NCBI GenBank assembly: GCA_008360955.1 | Contig: LUCM01007134.1 | Span: 62,001-126,000, forward strand | Source: Fasciolopsis buskii | Taxonomy: Eukaryota > Platyhelminthes > Trematoda > Plagiorchiida > Fasciolidae | Direction: 5' to 3' | Length of the DNA: 64,000 nt | Position numbers and translations under genes: made by a program | Shown here: positions 12,201 to 23,489 of the stretch, one piece after another | Layout of the letters: each line of letters begins with the position of its first letter | Numbering within the stretch: the stretch's first letter is position 1 | The notes under the pieces: model-generated | The model's database searches: none | Seen by the model: the letters and a program-made list of their open reading frames with translations, nothing else | What the model was told of the DNA's origin: nothing

Positions 12201-15200
12201 GTGATATCCGCATATATCTTCTCCGCTTAAGGCATATACCCGTGGAAAAACTGGGCTGCACTGAATCCATCAGGTGCATGATTTCGATATCTGATGGATG
12301 AAATGCAAATTATGCGAACGACTGTAAAGTTTTTATTCTATATTTGCTGTTCCAGAGAAAATAGCACAGTTTGCTGTCAAAAGTATCCAATGCACCTTTC
12401 GTTTTCACTATCATGTCGCGCCCACTACCAAGTGTTTGAATGATCATTGTTCGGTAGTTCATTTATCCAAGTGCACCCGCTCGCAAGCGGAATTATGCCC
12501 AAAACGAAAATCGTCATGGTAGCAGTGTTCATCCGAATCAGAGTGCGTTCTACGAAGAAACGGATTCGTGAACACCAAACATTCTGCCGCGCTGATCTTA
12601 TGCATGATCGGAACAAATGTTTTTCACGTTCACACCAACACGAACGCGGGCATTTCATTTCATTTGTGAGAATAGCCGTTAAAGGTTGCAGGGCAATGTT
12701 GGTCTCATTCAATTATATGATTGGCGAGATCAGGATTTGGTTTCTGGTAGAGTGCACATGTGTTTGGGTAGATGGTGTTACTGCAGAACGTTTCCATCCG
12801 GTGCACAGCTGTTTGTGACCGCCTAATTGTTTGATTAACGCTTCTATAGAACAGCAAATTCACTTACGCAATAATAATTCCAAAGTCCACGCCGTGAACC
12901 GGAAGCGAACCGGCAGTAGCTCAGGGTTGGAACACATGCGCGGCAGGCGCAAGGTCACCAGTTTTTTTCGATTTATGGTTCCTACCTTTGGATGCATAGT
13001 GCATAAATACATATTCCATTCTCTAGGATTTCTGGCTTTTTGTGTCATCTCAACAAGAATACCGATAAGCCATAACACTCGGACTCCGTTGAGAAAAAAC
13101 TATTATTCTGCGTTATTACAACTATCATATAAACTGTTAGTTTCAGGAGCTAGACGTTTACTTAAATTCCTTTTTTTATAAACCTCAGAAAATATTCTGT
13201 TGTTTGCCCACTCTTTACGCAAGATAAGCCAGTGAAATGTGAGTTTGTCTTGTATTCAGCTCAAGCTGTAGTTACAATACCTGTTATTTGCAATGTTTTG
13301 GTGACCACGCCACATGCATTTTAGACAGGGTAGGTGATCGATGGCGCACTTCTGAATAAAGGATACCTTTCAATTTCTCGGTTTCAGTCCAAAGGATAGG
13401 GTTCATTTTCATTTTTAAGTTGAGAAGTCTGTCCCGTTTATAATTTCCATTTTGGAGGTGGAACGCACATTGCCGCCATCCTGTTCCACGGAAGCAGTAG
13501 AATCGAACCGACGGAAAATTTGATGCTCCTCGAGATCAATATAACAGGATATCAAGCTGGACTTACTGCAGTTCGGCACAGTTGGTTCTTACTCGGGCCA
13601 ATACGGGTTTAGCCTGACACCATCGTATTGTGCGCAGTATTTTGAATATTATTCTTTGTTGAAAATGATGTCATCGATCAATCCTCTCGTGGAACTTGCC
13701 ATGGGTAAATTCACTGAAATTCCTGAAACGCGAAGAGTGTGAAACCGTTATGAAGTTTACTTGTTTACGGAACAGAAAGATTTAACGAAAAGCTTGTTAC
13801 CGGTTAAATATAGTCATGTCAGTAAATTACATTAAGTATAATTTGCAATACTAGACAGGGGAAGAGGATAGGTTGTCGTTCTAACGACCAAAATCTGTAG
13901 TATAATGTGTTTACATACATGCTTGTAGGAGAATGCCGTTCACAGGAAGTAACCTAGATCTGCACACGGCTGAAGAGGTTTTTAGGACGACGACTGGGCC
14001 ACGGATGCCCTAGTTCATGCGGATCGTATATTTCTGTACTTCGTGCAAACAATAATAAGCTGCTCCTAATGGTTCAACGGCTAGTAGTGTTTCTATAGGC
14101 AACTCACATTCTGCTTCCTTGGCTTGTTAATAAGCTTTTTGTAGTTCACTATCACCTCAGTTTCAAATCATATGTGGTGATCCATCCCAATCCCAAGAAT
14201 GCGAACCATAAAGGCTGTGGGGATGCTACTTTCACCGCACTCGTACAAATTTTGTCAATGAATATTAAATTGGGACTCAAAAATTAGAATAAGATACAAA
14301 CACGTTGACTCGATTCAGTTGAATTACTGTCTCACCAATGTTTCACATTCACAAATGCTTTACATTGTCATTCTGTGTGGATTGGTAGTCTCACGCCGTC
14401 ATTTTAAGGATTATTTGCATTAGAAGATATCAATTCCCTAACTCGGCAAATGCCGTACCTGTCACTACCAAATCACTGCACGGATCACTGGACTATTTGA
14501 ATGATGGATCCGGAAATATTCCGGTACGCACATTATTTGACATCCATCCAATCAGACTTTAAACGAATAGGGCCTTCGATTCGGCACTCTGATGCGTTGG
14601 CTGACAGTTGGATGAACCACCGTATTTCTGGCAATCGATAACCTACAAGCTGTGAGGAAATCGCCAGATGGATATTGGATTCTGGTTGGAAGCGGAGAAA
14701 TTGAAAGACGCGTAAATAAAGAAACCTGTCTCAGTATGGAGTAGTTCTGAGTGGAAATTGCCTGAAAAGTTTGCAACTGTTTCACCCCTTTTTCATTGTC
14801 AGTCTTGAATGTGATTATAAATAAAAAATGATATGGGGAACTTCAGTACATTAACTGCCCCTTGCAGGCTTTTTCAACAAACCAACCAATGTTCACTATC
14901 CAGACTTACTGGCCTCTCAGTTATTACCTAATACTGCGTTGGTAGACTTGTTCGAATCTCAACGAGAACAAATTAAATTTTAAATTTTGATCAACTTTCA
15001 TTGATATCTTTCGAACTCTGTCCGAAAAGCACTGTATGTGGATTGATTCTGATTGTTCACAAGTGAGATTCATAATCCGCGAAACAGAGTGAAAGGAAGA
15101 ACAGTAAACCTAAATCCCGTTGCCAGGCTCGATAAAACAGTTACTTGCGACTAAAGTAACAAACGTCCCACGTTTACAGTAGAAGCTTGGTTACAGTAAT

Positions 15201-18200
15201 AAGACCTCGAGTCATTGGTTAAGTTCAAGCTCGGAGTTGCATTTGGCGAAAACATCAGTACTTATATTCACCCCGTCTCATTCGATTCGGTCGTAACGAA
15301 CCAACGGATCTGTTTCATCCAAGTTGCGCCTTTTTACTCAGTTTTGAAATTTTATTTTCAGAAAAGAATCCACTAGGCATAAATCAGGTTACCAATAAAT
15401 GCTTCACCATAAGTATTTGCACACTTCATTTTTAGTGCTTCCAAGCTATCGCAAAGGTGAGTCACTTGTGTCCTTTGCCGCAATAACCAGCGTGAAACAA
15501 TCCGTTCAAATGTTTTACTGGTTTCTGTATCACTCATTGACGGTGAGTGAAGTTGTTTCACCAAACTTCCGTGTTCGGAATGACATTTTTCTCCACAGAA
15601 TCACTTCAGTGCAGTGCATGCCCTGTTCCACGCGATCTAAACAAGTCTTTATGTTTTCCACAGCAGTGTACTAGCAAACAACGTTCAGATGTGCTATTTC
15701 AATATCGCAGCTGAATTGCGAAAGAACGTGTTGTATACGACTGCTGTTCTCTCCAAGTAGGTGCACCATATTTGAGTCTGTCCTCACAGTTATTTTTCTA
15801 AACGGTTAACGTTTCCGTCGTGAACCAACTGCGAATCGACACCAAGAACTCATTGTCATTACAAAACAAACAGCCAGTGGCCCGGCGGATAAGGTCGCGG
15901 CGCTTGGACGTGAAGGTCGCGGGTTCGAATCCTCCAACAGTCGGTCAAATTCTCCACTTGGTAGCCCATTGTTGCCTGCGGCCTCCTTCCTGAATGATGA
16001 CATACATTGTTATTTTATTACTAAAGTAAATAAAGATAGGAGATAAAATGGGTTCTTTTATTCAGCTCTGACATATCTGCAACTTTGTTTTCCATACCGA
16101 CCAAATTAGTTTCATAGCGAATTCTTCTAAAGAATGCATCCCTATTAGGTGATACCTCAGTGGAAATCATGGAATTTATTTGGTCTGTAGTGTGTTCCCT
16201 TTTGGAGGGGGTCGCGGTCGTGTAAACCTGAAGGGGAAAGAGAAAACCGGTTAATTTCGTTTGATGCTTCTATTGATGAAATCCTCACTGAGAGCACTAT
16301 TTCACTGGTCTTTGATTTCACAATTTCAAATGCATTTTAATTTTCTCCAAACAACTTTGGTGTGTGCCGCACCAGTTGCGCATTGTTTGAATGAGTAAGC
16401 CAGCTTTAGCATAGTATCCCGTTAATGGCATTCACGCCCTCAATCAAACATCAAAAGGTGTCAGATATAAATAACATTTAGTTTCTAGGTAGACTGCGTG
16501 GGTCACTTTCAGCTTCCAACAGCTGACCGGAACGCTCTGCCAATTCGTTGGACTGGCTTCACCTCACTCTCCTACTGTCTGGATGCCATCCATTTGACTA
16601 TAGACAAAGCATTTCATCTCATGCCTTCAGCCCTCCTCCGACGCACCTAGCATACTGGACGTACTTCGCGTTCAAACATCGGGGAGAATCCACCACAAAC
16701 TCTAAGTCATCCGAATGAGACAGGGAGGCCAGCCAAAATATTAAACAATCGTTTATCACATCATTTAGAACAACAAATCCACTCTTGCGACTGGTTTCCA
16801 ATTCGAATGGAATTAGTTTCTATTCGGATCGCTAGTCACTTCTGGATCGGACGACTTATAGTTCATTCCATATTTCGCCGATTTAGTTTTTAATTTCCCT
16901 TTATTCCGCAGTTTTTATTTCACACCAGAATATGAGAATTAAGCTGTTCTTATCACTCGCCTTCGTGAACAAACATTTTTGTCTATGAATACTCCATAAC
17001 TAAAACAGGTTCTCCGGAGGACAGTAAGTTGGTCGCATCTAATAATATTCTTTCACACAATTCAAATGCTTTTTCCTGATTAATGCTGTTTAGATTCAAT
17101 TGTACGAGATCCCGAAAAGTTTGCAATTGTTACCACTCTAGCGGTGGTCTCCAGCATTCGGAACAAGGGGAGTTCCTCGGATTTAGCAGGGATTCTGTGG
17201 ATATCAGATACAATGGATTGTAGTTGTTAGAAAAACAGGCGTTAAGTAACTCATGACAGAGACTATTGAAGTGTTTATTGTGAACTTCTCCAACCAACAG
17301 GAGGAATGATCCGAATATTTGTTTGTATGACAGATAAAAAAAGAAGACGTGAGTTGAATGCAGAGTCTGGTTTTTTGAACGTCGAAATTCTGAGTGATAT
17401 TTTTACGTCTCGTACACTTGAAACTGCAAACTGTTTGTCGAATCAGACAGCCAGAGAGGTTCGGCAGTAAGCAGTAGTCTAACAAACAAGAAACTGTTTG
17501 GCATTTAATGTGCTGATGGCCGGCTTTAGGCAAGTCAAGAGTAGCATTTTATGTAATCGCGCGATGCAACCCCGTGATTCCTCCACCTGTCGGTTACCAC
17601 TTTACAAACTGATAATTTGCCAATTTCAGCGATACGTCGTCATGGTACGTATATAATCATCTTTCATTCAGTAGGGAGGTAAATATTTGGCAGCATGCGA
17701 CTACCAAATGCTGATCACCTATAATATTGTTTTCCTGATATAATAACACGGATATGCACATGGCCGTACTTGGGAGGCTTCGGAATTTATCACGGTCAAA
17801 TAATTTTCAACATCCATCAAATCTACCAAAGTGAATATACGTATAGGTCATGCCGGCACGTTCATTTTGTGAGATTCTTGATGTTTCAATGGAAATACCC
17901 TCATGGGGCAACAAAATTACGAGAGTCCACCATTAGGGACTTCATGCTTTCCGTGACAATGGTGAATAACTAATGATCTTCCAATGAAATGTCTAAAACA
18001 TCATTCGTCTGGACCTGCTGACTTAGCTGATAGGTCATTTGCATTGCTGCTTTTTTACACGTTGAGTTGGAAGGAAGACTTGCAAAATTCAACTGTTTCG
18101 ATGCTGGCAAAACCTGGCAAAGCACGATACAAAAGTTATTCGAGTAGCTTAGACCCAGTGGTGGTTCTCAGTGAGAGAATAATTCCGTTGATTTGAATTC

Positions 18201-20309
18201 TAAAGATAGGAAATAGTGACTTCGAAGTGAAAACAATTAACCGCTTTGCCTTGGGATCCTTGCCTTTAAAAGGTCAATCACAGTTTAAGCAAATTTGTCA
18301 ATTTAGTAAGCAATGTTTTGTTATTTTAGCTGAACAAATGTTCCATGCCAAGGGCCACTTTCTGCATGTATTTAAATTGATCCACCGCAGGCTCCACTCG
18401 TTTTGTTATACTATCCAATCGATACCATTATATTCCCACATCAATCCTAATCTGTGATTAATTATTTAGGAAAAAATCGCCATCGTAAGTGATTGATCTG
18501 CTTTATATTCCGTACTTTGACGTAATTGTTGACAAAACTATCAATTATAACTTTTAAACCGATTCTTGATCTTTTTAAATATATTGCCTAATTTTAGCAT
18601 GCTATTAACTTTTCAAGCAACGTATTTGAAAAACTGATATAATCTAATCATGTTAGATGGCTATAGTCTTCTGCCGAGCCTATTTATTTTATTCAGAGTC
18701 AATGTACTTGTAAATTCCCGGTGAAAGCGGTACCAGAGTGACTATGTTGAAGATTCTGCACATATCTTTATTTATACACTTATTACGTTTTGTATTCTTA
18801 CTCGCGTTTTCTTTTTTCTATTCACCTTTTGTTCGAAGTAAACAGGAGAGATGATTTGTGATGACATATCTCCAGCCATTTGATTACATTCTAATTTCTA
18901 CTGCCCAGTTTCTCTACTCCTTCATACCAGACATTTGGGACAAGTAACATAAATGAATGCTCTGCGGGTCATAGACAGTGCAGAGGGATGTTAAGTGACA
19001 CATGAAGTATTAATCTTTCTTCCAATGTCTCCGATGTCAATTTTCTGCATCGGCTATGACCGGCAAGATCCATGAAGTTGGTGTTTCGTAGGTTTACTAG
19101 AAAAAAAGACAAAATATTCGTATTGATTCCCGGAAATCGTATTGTGTCTCTTCAATTTGCTTTGTGATCTCTTGGGGTAACTGCACGGTCGGCTTTAGCT
19201 CAAAATGCATTAAGAAAACCCTCCCAGATCCTTGGCTCGTTAAACAGGTATCTACTGCATCAGCCGGCGCTCCTTAAGGGCAAAGTGTGAAGGCACTGAC
19301 AAGACCAAAAGGTTTTAGAACAGCCAAAGGATTCCCAATGGGCATACTCGATGCTGGTCAAATTGACTATCCTTACTCGGCTCGCACTCTTTTAGACGTG
19401 TAGTTCGGCGTAGCACCTCAAATCCAGTGGGTGCGTGGCGCAAGTTTCAATTCACCAAATGATCTGAACACATTTAGGCCGAAATGGCCATACGGGGAAT
19501 TTTCGACTTCGCAGCTTGCTTCGGCTAAGTACGAAGGGGTGAAAAGCAATGCAGGCATTCGACAATTTCAATCGACCTTCCTTTAATGGGTGAATTTTCG
19601 TGGACTTTCGGTTCCATTTTGTTATTAAACTTCATACAACTTGCCAGATGACGTTATGATCGTTTGAGAATAGTATCGAAACAGTTTTTGGAACTACTAA
19701 TGTACACGAGACAAATTGCACATCGCTTGGTCACTGCATTTTAAGTGCAGTTTGTTTTGAGGCACTGCAGAAGCAATGGATGCAAGCATCCCTCCTTGAA
19801 GGTTCTAATACTCTGAGTTTCTAGGAACGGCGTTAGCCGTATTCGCAGCTTTCCGTACCCGCTAGAGTAAAATGAACAAACTGGCCATTTTCTTTGATTT
19901 TACTAAACGAATATTGAGCAGTGATATATCTTATTATGACACCTCTTGGACCGGTCTTCGCCCTCCCCTCGCACTAACGCGTAAAGGATCGGGAAGACAT
20001 CGAGGTATGTTATCAATTGTGCTAAAGCAGCTAAATGGGTAGAAAAATTTTATTCAAATGATAGACACAAGTCTCAGATTTGAAACTGTCTTAACTCTAA
20101 TTGACAAAAATCATTGCCTAACAACTTTGAATTTTAATTGCTTCCTGAAATGAGCCCGAAGATAGCGGACACAATGATTGGTCAAATTCCTACGATCCTT
20201 TGTAGCCTTACGTAAAACGACTAACACAAGAACTGATATTTTCAACTCTTTAAAAATTGGGCATCCTCCATCATTGTTGCATTTCTCTTTTGCAGCTGGC
20301 TGGGGTTAG
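206..20309 (+). CDS. Gene P: plus-strand micro-exon gene (3' part), 23 exons, paralogue of gene M
   Basis: I do not recognise the family by name. The span holds 23 accepted exons: eight of 12 nt, eleven of 15 nt, then 18, 21, 18 nt and a short terminal exon. All internal exons are multiples of three with phase-1 introns on both sides, and the joined frame has no stop until the terminal TAG. Exons P1-P13 alternate 12/15 nt and encode a Q/K/L/Y-rich amphipathic helix. After a Trp formed across the P14/P15 junction the product becomes a basic R/H/K-rich tail ending in AGWG. P1-P13 align exon by exon with gene M, which is the strongest evidence that both are real. The 5' end lies left of the window. 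Introns range from about 100 nt to about 2.3 kb. Function unknown; the basic tail could bind nucleic acid or an acidic surface, but this is inference. Transcript data would settle the exon chain. Confidence 0.85.
1630..1660. repeat. AT-dinucleotide microsatellite
   Basis: Interrupted (TA)n tract, ATATATATATAAATATATAT-like, in a gene P intron. Confidence 0.8.
1770..1960. repeat. Degenerate TA/CA/GC alternating purine-pyrimidine tract
   Basis: A pure (TA)n core at about 1,786-1,802 is followed by a long stretch of ACATACATGC / GTGCACGTATGCATGC character. It is almost continuously alternating purine-pyrimidine. The short ORFs on both strands here are repeat artefacts. Confidence 0.8.
2098..2112 (+). 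CDS. Gene P exon P2, 15 nt (type 15a)
   Basis: Acceptor is an unusual AAG after a pyrimidine-rich stretch (CTCTTCACACTTAAG); donor GTAAGT. Core LKKQ, against LKKH in M36. The paralogue match decides this exon despite the weaker acceptor. Confidence 0.8.
3730..3741 (+). CDS. Gene P exon P3, 12 nt (type 12b)
   Basis: Acceptor ATCTCTGCAG, donor GTAAGT. Core QSY; M37 encodes LSY. Confidence 0.85.
3923..3937 (+). CDS. Gene P exon P4, 15 nt (type 15b)
   Basis: Very strong acceptor (CGTTTTTTGTCAG), donor GTGAGT. Core KLLQ; M38 encodes QLLQ. Confidence 0.9.
4463..4474 (+). CDS. Gene P exon P5, 12 nt (type 12a)
   Basis: Acceptor TACATTCCAG, donor GTGAGT. Core YIK; M39 encodes YTR. Confidence 0.87.
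4587..4601 (+). CDS. Gene P exon P6, 15 nt (type 15a)
   Basis: Acceptor CTGTACCATAACAG, donor GTAATC (weaker). Core LEKQ; M40 encodes LERQ, and both genes form Gly across the next junction. Confidence 0.85.
4786..4797 (+). CDS. Gene P exon P7, 12 nt (type 12b)
   Basis: Acceptor GTTTGCATGTAG, donor GTAAGT. Core IQD; M41 encodes NYE. The next junction codon is Thr in both genes. Confidence 0.87.
4798..7062. other. Gene P intron P7-P8, nothing further supported
   Basis: About 2.3 kb. Only short shadow ORFs and one weak 21-nt exon-like match (5,500-5,520), which was rejected. Confidence 0.5.
7063..7077 (+). CDS. Gene P exon P8, 15 nt (type 15b)
   Basis: Acceptor GGTCAATTCCAG, donor GTGAGT. Core VSFQ; M42 encodes SSYQ. 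Confidence 0.87.
7520..7600. repeat. TATG/TA-rich degenerate microsatellite
   Basis: Imperfect ATATGTATTTGTATTTATAT / TATGTATGTG units, similar in character to the 1.8-kb tract. Confidence 0.6.
8269..8280 (+). CDS. Gene P exon P9, 12 nt (type 12a)
   Basis: Acceptor TTCCGGTTTTGTAG, donor GTGAGT. Core YHQ; M43 encodes FIG. Confidence 0.87.
8385..8399 (+). CDS. Gene P exon P10, 15 nt (type 15a)
   Basis: Acceptor CTCGTTAATTTCAG, donor GTGAGT. Core LVNQ; M44 encodes IDQQ. Starts with the recurrent AACTG seen in many 15-nt exons. Read in codon phase 0 it contains TAA, which helps fix the frame. Confidence 0.9.
9396..9407 (+). CDS. Gene P exon P11, 12 nt (type 12b)
   Basis: Acceptor AATAATTCTTCAG, donor GTGAGT. 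Core QDQ; M45 encodes KAQ. Ser before and Lys after it (junction codons) match gene M. Confidence 0.88.
9664..9678 (+). CDS. Gene P exon P12, 15 nt (type 15b)
   Basis: Acceptor GTTGCAAACCACAG, donor GTAGGA (non-standard at position 4). Core AVLK; M46 encodes AALL. The next junction codon is Glu in both genes. Confidence 0.8.
10702..10713 (+). CDS. Gene P exon P13, 12 nt (type 12a)
   Basis: Acceptor TTTCATCCAAAACAG, donor GTAAGT. Core FIK; M47 encodes ILK. Confidence 0.87.
11183..11200 (+). CDS. Gene P exon P14, 18 nt
   Basis: Acceptor GCGATTTGCGACAG, donor GTGAGT. Core LFQHI. One codon longer than its M48 counterpart (FKVD). The final T joins GG of P15 to make Trp, exactly as at M48/M49. 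Confidence 0.75.
12154..12165 (+). CDS. Gene P exon P15, 12 nt
   Basis: Acceptor ACGCCTGCGATTCAG, donor GTAAGC. Core DRH after the conserved junction Trp; M49 encodes KNC. Start of the basic tail. Confidence 0.82.
13224..13238 (+). CDS. Gene P exon P16, 15 nt
   Basis: Acceptor CCCACTCTTTACGCAAG (AAG type, like P2), donor GTGAGT. Core KPVK; M50 encodes FGGK. Both other frames of this exon contain a stop, which supports the chosen phase. Confidence 0.75.
13239..15435. other. Gene P intron P16-P17, nothing further supported
   Basis: About 2.2 kb without accepted exons or recognisable repeats. Confidence 0.5.
15436..15456 (+). CDS. Gene P exon P17, 21 nt
   Basis: Acceptor CACTTCATTTTTAG, donor GTGAGT. 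Core LPSYRK. No 21-nt counterpart in gene M, so it belongs to the diverged tail. Confidence 0.72.
15872..16040 (+). mobile_element. tRNA-derived SINE-like element in a gene P intron
   Basis: The segment is clearly richer in G+C than its surroundings. It has an A-box-like TGGCCCGGCGGA at 15,878 (10 of 12 positions fit TRGCNNAGYNGG) and a perfect B-box GGTTCGAATCC at 15,922-15,932, 44 bp downstream, the spacing of an internal RNA polymerase III promoter. A tRNA-unrelated body follows and then an A/T-rich tail (ACTAAAGTAAATAAAG). It is not a functional tRNA, since no convincing acceptor stem closes around the boxes. Boundaries are approximate and I could not verify a target-site duplication. Confidence 0.65.
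17009..17023 (+). CDS. Gene P exon P18, 15 nt
   Basis: Acceptor CCATAACTAAAACAG, donor GTAAGT. Core SPED, the only acidic patch in the tail. Confidence 0.82.
17334..17348 (+). CDS. Gene P exon P19, 15 nt
   Basis: Acceptor TTTGTTTGTATGACAG, donor GTGAGT. Core KKRR. The alternative frame with one leading base reads TAA. Confidence 0.82.
17630..17644 (+). CDS. Gene P exon P20, 15 nt
   Basis: Acceptor TTTGCCAATTTCAG, donor GTACGT. Core IRRH. Confidence 0.83.
18470..18484 (+). CDS. Gene P exon P21, 15 nt
   Basis: Acceptor GATTAATTATTTAG, donor GTAAGT. Core KNRH, close to the preceding IRRH exon and possibly a tail-exon duplicate. Confidence 0.82.
19190..19870. other. G+C-richer block inside the last gene P introns, possible old repeat
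   Basis: Base composition differs from the flanks, with a short palindromic GGCCGAAATGGCC and several CG dinucleotides. No ORF or domain is visible. It may be a decayed transposable-element fragment. Confidence 0.3.
19987..20004 (+). CDS. Gene P exon P22, 18 nt
   Basis: AAG-type acceptor behind a long C/T tract (CGCCCTCCCCTCGCACTAACGCGTAAAG, read in two parts), donor GTATGT. Core SGRHR, fitting the R/H-rich tail. Weaker than its neighbours. Confidence 0.55.
20296..20309 (+). CDS. Gene P terminal coding exon P23 with stop
   Basis: Excellent acceptor (ATTTCTCTTTTGCAG). In the established phase it reads, after a junction Ala, GGC TGG GGT TAG (GWG, stop). The rest of the exon would be 3' UTR. 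A following donor is not evident. Confidence 0.6.
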
Positions 20310-21298
20310 AACTGACGGATTTCACGAGGATAATTATATTTTGACAAGGAATCAATCTGGAGAATTTTGATCTGTGACCCTGGTTATTCGAACAGTTACT
20401 TTTATTGATTGTGTATTCATTAAACCAGTCTCGGTATGAAAACGTTTGGTGACGAACTTTTGATTATCCTTGATTACGCATGAGTTCACCTAAATTATTT
20501 TTACCATCACTCACCGTATCGAGCACTCCAGTTGACACGTTGAATTTTCAATTATATACAAAAGTATTCAATCATGGTTTAAACGTGATCACCTATTATC
20601 ACCAAGTGAGAACACCTTTACTCGTATTTCTTCGGCTCAGAAGATCTCACTAACATCTCATGACTTTCCTTGTCTTGCTACTCACACTAAGTTTCCGATA
20701 ATAGAGGAATGAATTTCAAAGCGATTCTTTTAAATATAGTTGTTTTCGAGTACGTTGGCTTTCTGAATTTCGGTACTTCTGGTCAAGCGTCTTTGAAATA
20801 TGAGCACATGTAGTGCATTTTGAGAAAAGTAAACTTAAATGCAGCAAATTTGAGCACTATACATCAGTATGCACTTCTATCAGTTCTAGGTGAAACTGTA
20901 TTTATGATCTTTTTATTAAAAAATCGTGTCCATATTCTAGTTCTCATTTGCAATCGTCGAAGTTTTTTTACATGCGTACCATCTCGCTTCTATGGAAACG
21001 ACAAACTTCGATCGTCCGCGGAGTGGGTGACAAAACCGTGACGAATGTTTGCGATTTAAAAGATACAGCAATTAGGGTGACTGGGCCAGCGCACAAAAGT
21101 TCAAGAATAGCAGCTCCAATACAGCCTAACGTCAATACCCGTCAACTGGTATCTCCTAAGCCACAGACATTTATACACTAAATGAACGACCACAGGAAGA
21201 GGAATACTATCCATGAGACAAGAGCTGATAACACCTGTGCAAGGCTTTGACAATTACCAATTTTTAAAAGCAGGCGATTCAAAGCGACTGCCAGTAAT

Positions 21299-21304
21299 AA
21301 TAAA
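21299..21304 (+). promoter_or_regulatory. Candidate poly(A) signal AATAAA for gene P
   Basis: First canonical AATAAA I see downstream of the proposed stop, about 1 kb away. An ATTAAA variant lies earlier, near 20,914. A hexamer in A+T-rich DNA is weak evidence on its own. Confidence 0.25.
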
Positions 21305-22113
21305 CCATTCGGCATCAGCTCCATCCGCTTTTGAGAAAATAACAAGTAGATATCCGGTGCTGAAGTTTTGTTGCATATCTAATTCACTTTTACTGAATTA
21401 AATTTTGATCTCTCTTGAGCCAATATTTGTGCTTGCCATAAATTTAACCAATCAGACTTCATCGGACCGCTTCGTGAATTTATTCAAACTGTATTTTGCT
21501 GTTGCATAGCTCGAAGCAATCCATTGTATATTAATTCCGGCTTGGTATTGGCATACATAAAGAGGGAAATGCCATTGTATCGATTACACTTTGTTGGAAC
21601 CACTGGCCTGTCACCGGCTCCACTGCATTGCTTTGCAATGATCTTTTCGAACATAGATGTTCGCATTTGTGATAGTTCTTGGAATTGTATCATAGCACAT
21701 AGGCGATTCTGGTTCGCCGGAGCTTCTGTGATGTCGATGAAGCAATACAATGAAGCAGGAAGGTAGTGTATACAAGAAATTGGTAACTTAGGTAGTGAGC
21801 GTGTCTCATGCCGTTGTGGTTTACGTCTGTTTCTTTTCTACAACCACAACCATTGAGCACACGTGCTGCAGTTTCAGTTAGTATATTCATGCAATGTCTA
21901 GATTTAAGACAACATTAAAGCCTATTAGGTAAAGCCATAAAAAGGGAGGAAGCAAACTCCGTAAATCCTTTATTTATAATATGTATGTGTATGGTCATTG
22001 CACTGATAACGTCACTTCCGCTAGTGACGTAGCATTTGCAGTGAAATTTCACAGCGCATCAAGCAAATCAATACCATCCTATTGAACCCGAGCGAGACAA
22101 TCATACTCTAAAC

Positions 22114-22142
22114 TCATATCATATATATATATATATTATATC
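22114..22142. repeat. (TA)n microsatellite
   Basis: ATATCATATATATATATATA-type tract in the 3' flank of gene P. Confidence 0.8.
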
Positions 22143-23489
22143 CCATTAGGTACAATGTCATCTGTCAGTCCATTTCTCCGGGTCACGCTCTTGTATTTGG
22201 ATAAAGATTTCAGCTAATGACCGTTGGCTTTTAGCTATCTGTCAATTCTCCCCCTTCTATAGTTCACAAAGAAAGCTTATTTGGTTACCCACTTTACCGA
22301 ATTCACAAGGGCAAAGGGTTCATCTGTGTCACTGGGATCATTGTAAATTTGATAGCGTTTGCGGACCAAGATAGGTAAAGGAAAATTGCAACAACAACGG
22401 AACAGTGGAATTGGACAACTGCATTTCAGTCATCTGTTATAAGCCTCCGTGTGGTTTAGAAAGTGCAAAGTTCATCAAAAGGTTTGCGACAGTGGAAAAC
22501 ATCTCTCCCATTTCTGCGAATTTTCATTTGCCGACGTTTACACTTTCAACCATTTTAATGGCCGAGGTGGGTGAGAAAATTTGTTACCATAAATGACACA
22601 TTACTGAAAGCGACTTAGGAGGTCCCACATTTCTCACACGTCAATCTCTTTACCCAACACACTTTCTAACGAAACGGGCCGTGCAAAACAAAACAAGACG
22701 GTCATTTTTTTGCATTGGATTATAACATTAAAGCTGCACAGGATATCCTTCTGTGCGACTCAATGCGTTCGGTTATTCAACTTAAGACTGAACGGTCTTT
22801 AGTATTTCTTCAATTAGCTGAGATGAAAAATGAATAGGTTTTACTTAGTGCATTCATTTGCGTATGACGAGCCACCTCTCTTTTAATGCACAGGTATCTG
22901 TGTGAAGAGTTAATTAAATCCTTCACGAACATATCTACCAATGTTTAAATAAACAACAAATGACCTACCGTCAAAAGAATGGCACCCCATGGGAAATTTA
23001 CCTGTTGAACTGCCCCAACCAATTGGTTGTCACTAGCGTTCGCAAGAAATCACGCGTTCATTCATCTTAAGTCCCACCGGGAACAGTTTCCAAAAATTTT
23101 TCACGCTAAGTTATTTAGCTATTCACATTGCGATTATCAGTTGATCACAATAAATTATATCTTCTAAGTTTTGGTTTAATATTTCGAAAGCATGAAGGAT
23201 ATAAATAGGATTGCTCCACTGGTTGTATTTTGCTTGATTCGTAACCAGCAATGGACGCCTAAGGGTACGAGCATCACTTTTCATCTCTTTAGAATACAGT
23301 AGAACCGCGAAACGTTTGAACATCGCAACATGACGGTTTGAATGATTATTCCTACGGTAGCGTTTATCACCCATTCGGTTAACTATGGCTCACTGGTTGT
23401 GTCTGGAACGCTTTTTCTTACGCCAAGACCACATTTGACATCTTCCTTCTTGATCACGTTAGCAAAATAGACGACGGTTTAATGCCAAA

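Noticed and set aside
12447..12818. 123-codon plus ORF as a gene
   Set aside because: Overlaps an opposing open frame in a gene P intron, with no splice or domain support.
15878..15950. Functional tRNA gene
   Set aside because: A and B boxes are present but no closed cloverleaf with acceptor stem; better explained as a SINE head.
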